A stretch of 64,000 bases of DNA from Deltaproteobacteria bacterium (GTDB lineage: Bacteria; Myxococcota; Kuafuiibacteriia; Kuafuiibacteriales; Kuafuiibacteriaceae), in contig JADJBV010000001.1 in assembly GCA_016703535.1 (NCBI GenBank), positions 6,004,001 through 6,068,000 on the forward strand, read 5' to 3'. The translations under genes were made by a program, and so were the position numbers. The notes under the pieces were generated by a model. The model saw only the letters and a program-made list of their open reading frames with translations. It had not been told where the DNA came from and made no database searches. Positions 1-7,761 of this stretch are shown one piece after another (position 1 is the first letter of the stretch; each line of letters begins with the position of its first letter).

Positions 1-1463
1 TCTTCGGCGGCCTCAACGAGATGCAGGCGATGATCGCCATCTGCGAAGGTGACCGCCGAGCGCCCTCCAGTTTGGTGCCCGGGATCCCGCCGGAGTTGGA
101 TCGGGTTGCGCTCAAGGCCTTGGCGGCGGCCCGGGACGACCGCTACCACGACGCCGCCGAATTTCAGCAAGACCTGCTCGACGTGCTGCACCAGATGCAC
201 CGGCCGGTGCGCCAAAGTGATGTGCAAGATGTCTTGCAGGTGCTCTTGGGCCGACAGGAGCCGACCGGAGATCTGCTCTCTCGCAGCACCCCCGATGGCC
301 TGGTTCGGGAGTCGAGTTTCCTCTTGCCGATCGAGGAGCCCGAGTCGTCCCTGGAGTCGACCTACGTGCGGGCCGACAGTGAGGCGGCGACCCCCAAGGC
401 CAACCTGGTCCCTTCGCTGCACGACACCGCCGACGTCACCGAAAACGTCTTGCCCGAGCCCGAAGAGAACCAGGACACGACCATCTCGGTGGGCCCGGAG
501 GAGCTGAAGGCGATGATGGCGGCCTACACCCCGACCACCGATCTCGCCAAGGTCAACAAGCCCAACGGACCGGCCTTTTGGTTGCGCTCTCGCCAGGGAA
601 AAAAGTCCGAGCCCCTGTCTTGGACCCAGGTCACCGAACGGCTCGATCAAGGGGCGATGGCCGGCGGTTCGGTCTCGGCGGACGAGTCCCACTGGATCGG
701 CGTCGAAGAGCTGGCCCGTTTGGTGGGGGATGATCGCTTCGTCGAGCCGGCGGTCGCGGCCAGCAACGTCAGCACCGTCGGCTCCCTCAAAGAGCGGGGT
801 TTGATCTCCCTCTTCAGCTTACACTCAAGAGATCGCAGCACCGGTGTCTTGGCCTTCGCCCGCACCGACACCCAAACCCTCGAGTGGTACGAGCTCCACC
901 TGGACGGAGGCCGCCTGACCAAGGTGGTGAGCAACGTGCCCGAGGTCCAGCTGCCGGCCCTGCTCGCCACCAAAGCCGGCCTGCCCGAGCCGATGTTGGG
1001 CAACCTGCTCTACGCGGTGGTCAAGGAGCGCCGTTCCCTCCTGGAGGTGGCCCAAAGCCGGGGCATCAACGCCTTGGAAGGTGAACGCAGCACCGTCGCC
1101 CGGCTCAGCGCCTTGTTCGGTTGGCGACAGGCCGACTACACCTTCACCTTGGACGCCTCCCCCAGTAAGGCGTTGTTGGCGGTTTCGATCCTGCGGATCT
1201 TGCCGGCGGTGGTGGAGTCCAGCCTGCCCGTGCCACGACTCCTGGAGCTGTTGGGCCCTCGCCTCGAGGGTCGCTACGAGCCATCCTGGCGTTACGAAGA
1301 TGGCCTGGCGGAGCTCCAGCTCACGGAACCGGCCCTGACCATCGCCCGCCGTTTGGCCATGCAAGCCAGCTTGCGATCACTGTTCGGTGAGTTCCCCGAA
1401 GCGGTGGTGTTGGTCACCGGCTACGTCTTGCTCGAAGCCGACCTGTTGGTCGAAGCGCTGTAG
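1..1463 (+). CDS. Ser/Thr protein kinase, C-terminal part, with PATAN-like tail (partial)
   Basis: The gene enters from the left edge; codons are open from base 3. The first ~75 residues match the end of a Hanks-type kinase C-lobe: FGGLNEMQAMIAICEGD, then the PPELDRVALKALAAARDDRY segment and the AAEFQQDL helix usual in bacterial kinases. An acidic linker follows (~75-170), then a GYF-2-like segment around GPAFWLRSRQGKKSEPLSW, then ~200 residues resembling a PATAN/DUF4388 domain (GSLKERGLISLF, GVLAF, ELHLDGGRLTKV), a domain linked to signalling in myxobacteria. No membrane helix is visible, so it is probably cytosolic. The catalytic half lies outside the window, so activity cannot be judged. 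It converges on the kinase at 1491-2723. The kinase identity is fairly sure; the tail assignment is inference. Confidence 0.8.
   Translation, partial: FGGLNEMQAMIAICEGDRRAPSSLVPGIPPELDRVALKALAAARDDRYHDAAEFQQDLLDVLHQMHRPVRQSDVQDVLQVLLGRQEPTGDLLSRSTPDGLVRESSFLLPIEEPESSLESTYVRADSEAATPKANLVPSLHDTADVTENVLPEPEENQDTTISVGPEELKAMMAAYTPTTDLAKVNKPNGPAFWLRSRQGKKSEPLSWTQVTERLDQGAMAGGSVSADESHWIGVEELARLVGDDRFVEPAVAASNVSTVGSLKERGLISLFSLHSRDRSTGVLAFARTDTQTLEWYELHLDGGRLTKVVSNVPEVQLPALLATKAGLPEPMLGNLLYAVVKERRSLLEVAQSRGINALEGERSTVARLSALFGWRQADYTFTLDASPSKALLAVSILRILPAVVESSLPVPRLLELLGPRLEGRYEPSWRYEDGLAELQLTEPALTIARRLAMQASLRSLFGEFPEAVVLVTGYVLLEADLLVEAL
224..237. repeat. Palindrome GCAAG-N4-CTTGC
   Basis: Spacer ATGT; arms extend to TGCAAG/CTTGCA. 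Inside the kinase gene. Confidence 0.6.
1361..1374. repeat. Palindrome GCAAG-N4-CTTGC
   Basis: Spacer CCAG; inner bases also pair (GCAAGC/GCTTGC). Inside the kinase/PATAN gene. Confidence 0.6.
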
Positions 1464-1490
1464 AGTGCGAGGCCGAGCGACCCGCCCCGC

Positions 1491-2723
1491 TCAGCGCAGG
1501 CCCAAATAGGCCCCCACGGCCATCAACACCGCCGCCACCGCAAACAGCAGGTACGCCAAGCGATTGTTGCCAGCTTCAGGCGGCTGCACCGACGGCGGGG
1601 CCTCCGGCACGTGGGGAGAAGGGCTGACCGGGACCACCTGGGCCACCGCCACCGGGGCAGGTGGGTTCACCTCGGCCGGAGGCGGGCCGGGCGCCGCGGG
1701 CATAGGCCGCACCTCGATGGGTTTGCGCAGCACCGGCGACTGAACCGGCGGCACGGTCAAGGTCTGATCTTCGCTGCCGCCTTCACTCACCTCACCGGGG
1801 GCCAGATCGAGCAGGGCGTTGCGCAGGGCTTTGGCGAACTCTTCGGCGCTGCCGTAGCGATCTTCGGCCTTGATCGCCATCGCCTTGGCCAACACCGCGT
1901 CGACCGCGGGGGACACGTCGGGGCGTTCGGCGCTGGCTTTGGGCCGGGCCTCTCGGGAGATCCGCCGCAACACCGCCACGTGGCTGTTGTGTTCGCCGAC
2001 GGTGATCGGCTTGTGAAACGGGTGGGGCCGGCCGTTGTCGTCCCGGGCCCAGGTGCGCCGCAGGGTGATCAGCTCGAAGAGGATCGATCCCAAGGAGAAG
2101 ATGTCGGCCCGGTGATCGATGGGCTTGCCGAAGATCTGCTCCGGCGAGATGTAGAGCACCGAACCCAACACCCGCCCGACGGTGGTCGGATCGATCTCGC
2201 TGCCGACCAAGATCTTGGCGATGCCGAAGTCCAACACCTTCACGAAGGGCCGAGCGCCACGTTTGTTGACCATCACGTTGCGGGGCTTGAGGTCCCGGTG
2301 GACCACGTTTTCGTGGTGGGCGTGGCTGATGGCGGCGCAAAGTTGATCGCAGATCCAGGCGATGCCTTCTTTGGGGATCGGGCTGTTGTCCCGGGAGTTG
2401 CCCTCGAACTTTTGGTCCAGGGTCTCGCCCTCGATGTACTCCATGGCCAAATAGGCGTCGGTGCCTTCGGCGTCCCAGGCGATGGAGCGGGCGATCCCCG
2501 GGTGCTGCAGGCGCGCCAGGATCTTCGCCTCCTGGAGGAAGCGCCCCATCATCTTCTTGTCTTGACGGTACTTGTCGAAGAGCAACTTCACCGCGACCGT
2601 TGCGTCCCCGTTTTGCCGGTCGGTGGCCTTCCAGACGGCCCCGAAGGCGCCCTTGCCGAGGGGTGACTCGAGGACAAAGCGATCGCCGATCACCTCACCT
2701 CGCACGATCTGCCGGTCCGCCAT
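1491..2723 (-). CDS. Membrane-anchored Ser/Thr protein kinase (PknB type)
   Basis: A complete 410-residue Hanks-type kinase. Visible motifs: glycine loop GKGAFGAVWKA (23-33), ATP lysine in VAVK (Lys46), catalytic loop HRDLKPRN (142-149, Asp144) and DFG (165-167), so it should be active. After the ~285-residue kinase domain comes a Pro-rich linker and one C-terminal transmembrane helix (YLLFAVAAVLMAVGAYLG), placing the kinase in the cytoplasm with almost nothing outside, so there is no evident sensor domain. I chose the ATG at 2723 (MADRQ) because it starts shortly before the kinase fold; in-frame starts at 2735 and 2762 are possible. It is divergent from the MshEN gene, with 80 bp between them. 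Confidence 0.93.
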   Translation of the reverse strand: MADRQIVRGEVIGDRFVLESPLGKGAFGAVWKATDRQNGDATVAVKLLFDKYRQDKKMMGRFLQEAKILARLQHPGIARSIAWDAEGTDAYLAMEYIEGETLDQKFEGNSRDNSPIPKEGIAWICDQLCAAISHAHHENVVHRDLKPRNVMVNKRGARPFVKVLDFGIAKILVGSEIDPTTVGRVLGSVLYISPEQIFGKPIDHRADIFSLGSILFELITLRRTWARDDNGRPHPFHKPITVGEHNSHVAVLRRISREARPKASAERPDVSPAVDAVLAKAMAIKAEDRYGSAEEFAKALRNALLDLAPGEVSEGGSEDQTLTVPPVQSPVLRKPIEVRPMPAAPGPPPAEVNPPAPVAVAQVVPVSPSPHVPEAPPSVQPPEAGNNRLAYLLFAVAAVLMAVGAYLGLR

Positions 2724-2803
2724 GAACGGCCGCATCCTAGTACAGTCCCTGGGCTCGGGCACAAGGCCTTGGCCACACCGTCAACTGCCGGTAGCATTGG
2801 GCG

Positions 2804-3418
2804 ATGTCCCGTCCGAAGTTGGGTGAGCTCTTGATCAAGACCGGCTACCTGCGCCCCGACCAGCTGGCCCAGGCCCTGGAGGAGCAAAAGCGGTGGGGCG
2901 GGCGCATCGGGCGGCTCTTTTCGGAGATGCGGATGGTCAACGAGGACGTGGTGCTGAAGGCCTTGAGCAAACAGCTCGGCCTGCCCCTGGCGACCCTCGA
3001 TGCACTCCAGGTGCCCAGCGCCATTCTGCAGCAGGTCGACGGCAGCTTTGCCCTCTCCCACTCCCTTTGTCCGGAGCGCTACGATCAAGCCACCCGCACC
3101 CTGCGGGTCGCGATGTTGGACCACAACGACGTCCCCGCGATCGACGAGATCCGGCGCCGCACCGGCTTGCGAATTGAGGTGGCCTTGGCGCCGCACAACG
3201 CGATCGGTCAGGCGATCAAGACCCTCTACGGCCTCAGCGCCGGCACCCGAGACCGAGAGCTTTCGACCAGTGATCTGCGGGGCGACAAGGCCGCCGCCGC
3301 TGAAAAGGCCAAACGAGAGTCGCCGATGAGCATCTTCGAGACCGGTGACTTTGGGCCGATCGAAGACGAACACCTCACCCTGGACGAACCGGCGCCGAAC
3401 CGCGGCAAACGCCGTTAA
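2804..3418 (+). CDS. Stand-alone MshEN (GspE N-terminal) domain protein
   Basis: 204 residues. Residues 3-28 (RPKLGELL..TGYL..DQLAQALEEQ) and 34-60 (GRIGRLFSEM..VNEDVVLKALSKQ) are the two tandem motifs of the MshEN / T2SSE N-terminal domain, which in type II secretion and type IV pilus ATPases such as MshE binds cyclic di-GMP. The ATPase part of GspE/PilB is missing: after ~150 residues the protein ends in a charged, probably disordered tail (DRELSTSDLRGDKAAAAEKAKRE). It is therefore probably a small c-di-GMP-responsive adaptor rather than a secretion motor. The family fold is clear; ligand binding is inferred from motif conservation. The partner is not visible. Confidence 0.85.
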   Translation: MSRPKLGELLIKTGYLRPDQLAQALEEQKRWGGRIGRLFSEMRMVNEDVVLKALSKQLGLPLATLDALQVPSAILQQVDGSFALSHSLCPERYDQATRTLRVAMLDHNDVPAIDEIRRRTGLRIEVALAPHNAIGQAIKTLYGLSAGTRDRELSTSDLRGDKAAAAEKAKRESPMSIFETGDFGPIEDEHLTLDEPAPNRGKRR

Positions 3419-3425
3419 GGGCCGG

Positions 3426-3878
3426 TCACCGCCCCGAACGCTCCCGATCCTCGACGTAGTCCTCGACGGTGATCGCAAAGGACGCGGAGTCCCGGGGTCG
3501 GGTCTCGGACAAGGCGTCGATCAGCACCGGCTCGAGATCGACCGAGGTGATCTCTTCGGCGACCCAATCCTCAGGAACCTCGGCGGCCTGACCGCGCCGC
3601 CACTGCTCGACGATCCGCCGATCCACCGGGTGATCGACCGTCACCGCCAGCCGATCCCGAGAGACCCAACGCAGCCGTCCCCTGAGCCCCAAGCTCGGGC
3701 CATCTCCGTCCCGAACGGTCAGCCGAACCTGGGCGCGGAGGGGCAGGTGGTCGACCGGCACTCCGACCAGGAGCCAGATGCAGTCGGTCTCGAAGTTGGT
3801 GACGTAGGAAGGGAAGCGACGACCGCCGGCCTCTAGGACCAAACGACTCGGCGCGGCAAACCCCATCGGAGAGATCAT
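3426..3878 (-). CDS. Hypothetical protein, possibly PilZ-like beta-barrel
   Basis: 150 residues, not recognised with certainty. The middle (YVTNFETDCIWLLVGVPV, then LRAQVRLTVRDGD and LRGRLRWVSRDRLAVTVDH) has the alternating beta pattern of a PilZ-like six-strand barrel, but the N-terminal RxxxR and D/NxSxxG ligand motifs of active PilZ domains are not seen. It overlaps nothing and sits convergent to the MshEN gene (7 bp apart), so a link to c-di-GMP signalling is suggestive only. I chose the ATG at 3878 over an upstream TTG at 3896; a further ATG exists at 3866. Confidence 0.6.
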   Translation of the reverse strand: MISPMGFAAPSRLVLEAGGRRFPSYVTNFETDCIWLLVGVPVDHLPLRAQVRLTVRDGDGPSLGLRGRLRWVSRDRLAVTVDHPVDRRIVEQWRRGQAAEVPEDWVAEEITSVDLEPVLIDALSETRPRDSASFAITVEDYVEDRERSGR

Positions 3879-3920
3879 CGGCGATTTGGGCCCCAACTCG
3901 AGGGGCCGGCCCCGATCGGC

Positions 3921-4361
3921 TCAGGATGACTCACCGGCCCGGTCGAGGGCGGCGATGGCGGCGTCAGTGACCCGCTTCTTGCGGCGGCGCCGCTCCAAGA
4001 TCACCAGCAGGGTCAGCAAGATGCCCAAAGCCGGACCGGTGTAGAGCAAGTATCGCACCCACTTGGGCCAGGCGGGGGCGCCGTGGGGCATCAGGCCCAG
4101 CTGCTCCTCCATGGTCCGCACCACCGGCTCCAAGCCCGCGAGGCGCAGCCGCTCAGCCTGGGCCACCCCACTCTTTTTGGTGAGCTCTTCCCGCAGACCT
4201 TGGGCGGTGGCGGCCAGCGGGGCGCGACCGGCGCCCTTGGCCTCCCTGATCACCGCGGCCAGCCGCACCTGCAGGCGATAACGCAGCGCCTCGGCGTCGT
4301 CCTGGGCCTGGTCGTCTGGCAAAGCGGGGTGAGTATGGAGGAGATGGTCGATTTGACTCAA
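3921..4361 (-). CDS. Hypothetical single-pass membrane protein
   Basis: 146 residues, no recognised family. The first ~85 residues are helical and charged (ALRYRLQVRLAAVIREAKG, then QGLREELTKKSGVAQAERL), consistent with a short coiled coil. One transmembrane helix follows (WVRYLLYTGPALGILLTLLVIL, ~103-124), then a very basic juxtamembrane stretch RRRRKKR, which puts the C-terminus in the cytoplasm. The only plausible start is the TTG at 4361; no ATG or GTG lies near it, so the start is uncertain. It is divergent from zwf, with about 60 bp for both promoters. Confidence 0.6.
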   Translation of the reverse strand: MSQIDHLLHTHPALPDDQAQDDAEALRYRLQVRLAAVIREAKGAGRAPLAATAQGLREELTKKSGVAQAERLRLAGLEPVVRTMEEQLGLMPHGAPAWPKWVRYLLYTGPALGILLTLLVILERRRRKKRVTDAAIAALDRAGESS

Positions 4362-4420
4362 GGTCCGAGGCGTCAGAGATTCCGGCTCCCGACCGCCGCC
4401 GGCCGGGTGGGAGGGCTTCG

Positions 4421-5929
4421 ATGAACCCGTTTCGAGCCGATACGCCCAACGACAAGACGCCCGAGCCGGCGACGATCGTCATCTTCGGCGCCAGTGGTGA
4501 TCTCACCAAACGCAAGCTGATCCCGGCGATCTACAACCTGTTGATCGGTCGGCACCTGTCTCGAGTGGCCATCGTCGGCACCTCACGGACGGTGATGAGC
4601 GACGACGACTTCCGGGAGTCTTCGCTGGACGGGATCAACAAATATTCTCGGCAACGCCCGGTGGACGAGCGGGTCTGGTCCACCTTGTCCCGCAGCATCC
4701 ACTATCACCCGGGGGCCTTCGACGATCCGGCCGCCTTCGTGCGCCTGCGGGAGCGCCTCGAGGTGATCGAAAAACAACATCACCTGCCGGCCAACCGGCT
4801 CTTCTACTTGTCCACGCCCCCTTCGGCCTTTGCGCCGATCATCCGCAACCTGGGCGCGGCCGGATTGGTGCGGCCTGGAGAAAATCCCTTCGCCCGGGTG
4901 ATCGTCGAGAAGCCCTTCGGCACCGATCTGGCGTCGGCCATCGATCTCAACCGGGACGTGCACGAGGTCCTGAAAGAGAGCCAGATCTTCCGCATCGACC
5001 ATTACCTGGGTAAGGAGACGGTCCAGAACCTGTTGGTCTTCCGCTTCGCCAACGGGATCTTCGAGCCGCTCTGGAACAACAAATACGTCGACCACGTCCA
5101 GATCACCGGCGCCGAAACCTTGGGCGTGGAGCGGCGTGGCGCCTACTTCGATCACGCCGGGATCCTCCGGGACATGGTGCAGAACCACCTGTTCCAGGTC
5201 TTGTGTTTGGCGGCCCTCGAGCCCCCGGGTTCGTTCAAGGCCAACGCGGTCCGAGACGAAAAACTGAAGGTCTTGGAGGCGCTCCGACCGATCGAACCCG
5301 AACAGCTCGAGGAGCGCGTCATTCGCGCCCAATACCTCTCGGGCAGCGTCCTCGGCGCCCAGGTGCCGGGTTATCGCGAAGAAGAAGGGGTCGGCAAAGA
5401 GAGCCAGACCGAAACCTTCGTGGCGCTGAAGTTGTTCATCGACAACTGGCGTTGGGGCGGCGTGCCCTTTTATCTGCGCAGCGCCAAGCGGATGCCCAAG
5501 CGGGTCACCGAGGTCGCGATCCACTTCAAGAACGTGCCCCACCGGCTCTTCGCCGGCGCCGACGGCGGGCCCAACGTGTTGGCGATCCGGATCCAGCCCG
5601 ACGAAGGCATCACCATGAGCATCGGCTCCAAGGTGCCGGGCCAAGCGTTGGAGATCGCGCCGGTGACCATGGAGTTCCGCTACGCTTCCAGCTTCGGCGT
5701 CGAGGCCCCCGAGGCCTACGAACGTTTGTTGCTCGACGCCTTGGCCGGTGATGGAACCCTCTTCACCCGGGGCGACGAGGTCGAGGCCAGCTGGCGCTTC
5801 ATCACGCCGATTCACCAGGCCTGGCTCTCCGGCAAAGGCAAGATGCACGGCTACGAGGCCGGCTCCTGGGGCCCCGACGCGTCGACCCAACTGCTCGGCA
5901 AAGACGGCCGCGCCTGGAGGCGGCCATGA
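4421..5929 (+). CDS. zwf: Glucose-6-phosphate 1-dehydrogenase
   Basis: Oxidises glucose 6-phosphate to 6-phosphogluconolactone, producing NADPH, as the first step of the oxidative pentose-phosphate pathway in the cytosol. 502 residues, normal for the family. The dinucleotide-binding motif GASGDLTKRKL is at 23-33; the substrate-binding signature RIDHYLGKE is at 191-199, and the likely catalytic His is in DMVQNHLFQ (His256). A purine-rich ribosome site (GGGAGGG) precedes the ATG at 4421. It is the first gene of a tight four-gene operon: its stop overlaps the opcA start by 4 bp (ATGA). Identity is very secure. Confidence 0.97.
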   Translation: MNPFRADTPNDKTPEPATIVIFGASGDLTKRKLIPAIYNLLIGRHLSRVAIVGTSRTVMSDDDFRESSLDGINKYSRQRPVDERVWSTLSRSIHYHPGAFDDPAAFVRLRERLEVIEKQHHLPANRLFYLSTPPSAFAPIIRNLGAAGLVRPGENPFARVIVEKPFGTDLASAIDLNRDVHEVLKESQIFRIDHYLGKETVQNLLVFRFANGIFEPLWNNKYVDHVQITGAETLGVERRGAYFDHAGILRDMVQNHLFQVLCLAALEPPGSFKANAVRDEKLKVLEALRPIEPEQLEERVIRAQYLSGSVLGAQVPGYREEEGVGKESQTETFVALKLFIDNWRWGGVPFYLRSAKRMPKRVTEVAIHFKNVPHRLFAGADGGPNVLAIRIQPDEGITMSIGSKVPGQALEIAPVTMEFRYASSFGVEAPEAYERLLLDALAGDGTLFTRGDEVEASWRFITPIHQAWLSGKGKMHGYEAGSWGPDASTQLLGKDGRAWRRP

Positions 5930-7023
5930 CCGACGCGGCGCGCCTGGAGCGGTTTTCGGCGGGGGAACATTTTGCCGTCCACCCGGACGCCATCGAGCGG
6001 GAGCTCTCCTCACTTTGGCGGGCCGCCGGCAAGAGCAGCGACGCCGCTCACCCGGTCACCCGGGCTTGTTTGTGGAACGTCGCGATCCACGTGGAAGAAC
6101 GGGCCGGCCGGGAAGGTTACTTCGATCCCGAGGCCCAGGTGCGGATGGTCAACGATCTCCCCCGTTATCTGGCGGCCCGGGCCGTGGTGTTGCGGACCCG
6201 GGAGCCCGAGGCCGACAAGGAGGAGCTGGAGAGCTGGATCTCGGCCAACTGCATCCTCTCCGGCGACGGCGGAAAGTTGGTCTGCTCCGAAGAGATCACC
6301 TTGGCCTCCAGGGGCCCGGGAGACCGCCACTTGCCCAGCCTGGTCCGGGCCCTGTTGGTGCCGGCGGTGCCCACCGCTTTGGTCTTTGGTGGCGTGCCCG
6401 ATCCGGAGGCGCCGATGATCAAAGGTTTGGTCGGCGCCGCGGACCGTCTGGTGGTCCGGGCCGATCGGGCCCAAGGCAGCGATCCTTTGCGCCGGATCGC
6501 CAAATACCTGGAGCGCCCCGATCTGTCGGTGATCGATCTCGGCTGGGTCGACAGCTCGGCCTGGCGAAGAGAAGTGGCGGCCCTGGTCGACCCACCTTTC
6601 CCGGCCGAAGAGATCTCCCGGATCCAAAAGGCCGAACTGCGGGCACCTCCCAGCGAACGGGTGACCGCCCGACTTTTGCTCGGGTGGATCGGCGCCAGCC
6701 TGGGGGTGGGTTTGCCGGTGCGCATCGGCCACGGCGCCTGGCGTTTGCCCAAAGTGGGCGGCGGCGATCTGCAACTCAACTTGCGGATCGACGAAGGTGA
6801 GGCTTTGGGCGTGGAGCTGAGCGGCCACAACCTCTCTCGGCCCCTGGCGATCGCCGCCCGGCGGGACACCGAAACCATCGACATCAGCACGGTGGAGGGC
6901 TTTGTGGATCAAAAGCCGATCAAACAACGACAGGCAGCGGCCATCCTCTCTCGGGCCCTGGTCACCCGAGGCCACGACCGCGCCTTTCAGAGGGCCTTGC
7001 GCCTGGCCACGGAGCTGTCCTGA
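5926..7023 (+). CDS. opcA: Glucose-6-phosphate dehydrogenase assembly protein OpcA
   Basis: 365 residues. OpcA promotes oligomer assembly and redox control of G6PDH in cyanobacteria and occurs beside zwf in actinobacteria. The OpcA-type pattern is seen in the order expected: an N-terminal segment with TRACLWNVAIHVEE, then ANCILSGDGGKLVCSEEITL, then LLVPAVPTALVFGGVPDPEAPMIKGL, and a C-terminal domain with GWIGASLG. It overlaps zwf by 4 bp and touches pgl directly (pgl ATG at 7024), so the pathway enzyme and its assembly factor are made together. No catalytic residues are expected in this family. Confidence 0.92.
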   Translation: MTDAARLERFSAGEHFAVHPDAIERELSSLWRAAGKSSDAAHPVTRACLWNVAIHVEERAGREGYFDPEAQVRMVNDLPRYLAARAVVLRTREPEADKEELESWISANCILSGDGGKLVCSEEITLASRGPGDRHLPSLVRALLVPAVPTALVFGGVPDPEAPMIKGLVGAADRLVVRADRAQGSDPLRRIAKYLERPDLSVIDLGWVDSSAWRREVAALVDPPFPAEEISRIQKAELRAPPSERVTARLLLGWIGASLGVGLPVRIGHGAWRLPKVGGGDLQLNLRIDEGEALGVELSGHNLSRPLAIAARRDTETIDISTVEGFVDQKPIKQRQAAAILSRALVTRGHDRAFQRALRLATELS

Positions 7024-7761
7024 ATGTTGGCCAACATCGAGCTGCACATCGAACGGGATCCGGACGATCTCGCCAAGCGGGCCACCTTGGTCACTTGGCA
7101 GGCCTTGCGGGCCACCAAAGACAACTTCTTGATCGCCTTGTCGGGGGGCTCGACCCCTCGCCGTTATCATCAGCAGATGGCCCAGCTCGATCGGGAAGAG
7201 ACCCCCTGGGGTAAGGTGGTGGTGCTCTTCTCCGATGAACGGGCGGTCCGGCCCGATCACCCCGACAGCAACTATCGCATGGCCCGAGAGACCTTGCTCG
7301 ACGTCGCCCCCATTGCGCTGTCCAAGATCCACCGGATCCCGGCCGAAGAGCCGGACCTGGATCGAGTGGCCCTGGAGTACGAGGCCTTGATCAAGGAGCT
7401 GAGCAAAGGCACGGGTGCGGTCGATCTGGTGGTCTTGGGCTTGGGCGGCGACGGACACACCGCCAGCCTGTTCCCCGGCCACCCGCCGCCGCCGCCGGGC
7501 CGACTGGTAGCGGCCACCCCGGTTTCACCGACCACTCCCCTGACGCCCCGGGTCACCTTCACCTATGAAGCGATCGCCCTGGCCAAGCGGGTGCTGGTGT
7601 TGGTGGCGGGCGGCGACAAAGCGAACCGCCTCGAAGAAGTACTGGAACAACGCGGTGAGCTGCCGCTGCAGAAGGCCCTGGCCGGGCGAACCGGCCCCAC
7701 GACCGTCGTCGCCGATCTGGCGGCCGCCAAGACCATCTTGGCCAGAAGAAGGAGCGAATGA
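7024..7761 (+). CDS. pgl: 6-phosphogluconolactonase
   Basis: Hydrolyses 6-phosphogluconolactone to 6-phosphogluconate, the second step of the oxidative pentose-phosphate pathway. 245 residues, the usual DevB-type length. Recognisable family segments are ALSGGSTPRRYH (phosphate-binding loop, ~39-50), VVVLFSDERAVRPDHPDSNY (~62-81) and VVLGLGGDGHTASLFPG (~138-154, with the catalytic acid/base region). The start ATG follows the opcA stop with no spacing. Its stop overlaps gnd by up to 4 bp, so translation is probably coupled through the operon. Confidence 0.95.
   Translation: MLANIELHIERDPDDLAKRATLVTWQALRATKDNFLIALSGGSTPRRYHQQMAQLDREETPWGKVVVLFSDERAVRPDHPDSNYRMARETLLDVAPIALSKIHRIPAEEPDLDRVALEYEALIKELSKGTGAVDLVVLGLGGDGHTASLFPGHPPPPPGRLVAATPVSPTTPLTPRVTFTYEAIALAKRVLVLVAGGDKANRLEEVLEQRGELPLQKALAGRTGPTTVVADLAAAKTILARRRSE

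Noticed and set aside
1464..1490. Terminator between the convergent kinase genes
   Set aside because: Only a weak 5-bp GAGCG/CGCTC pairing without a T-run is visible, too little to call.
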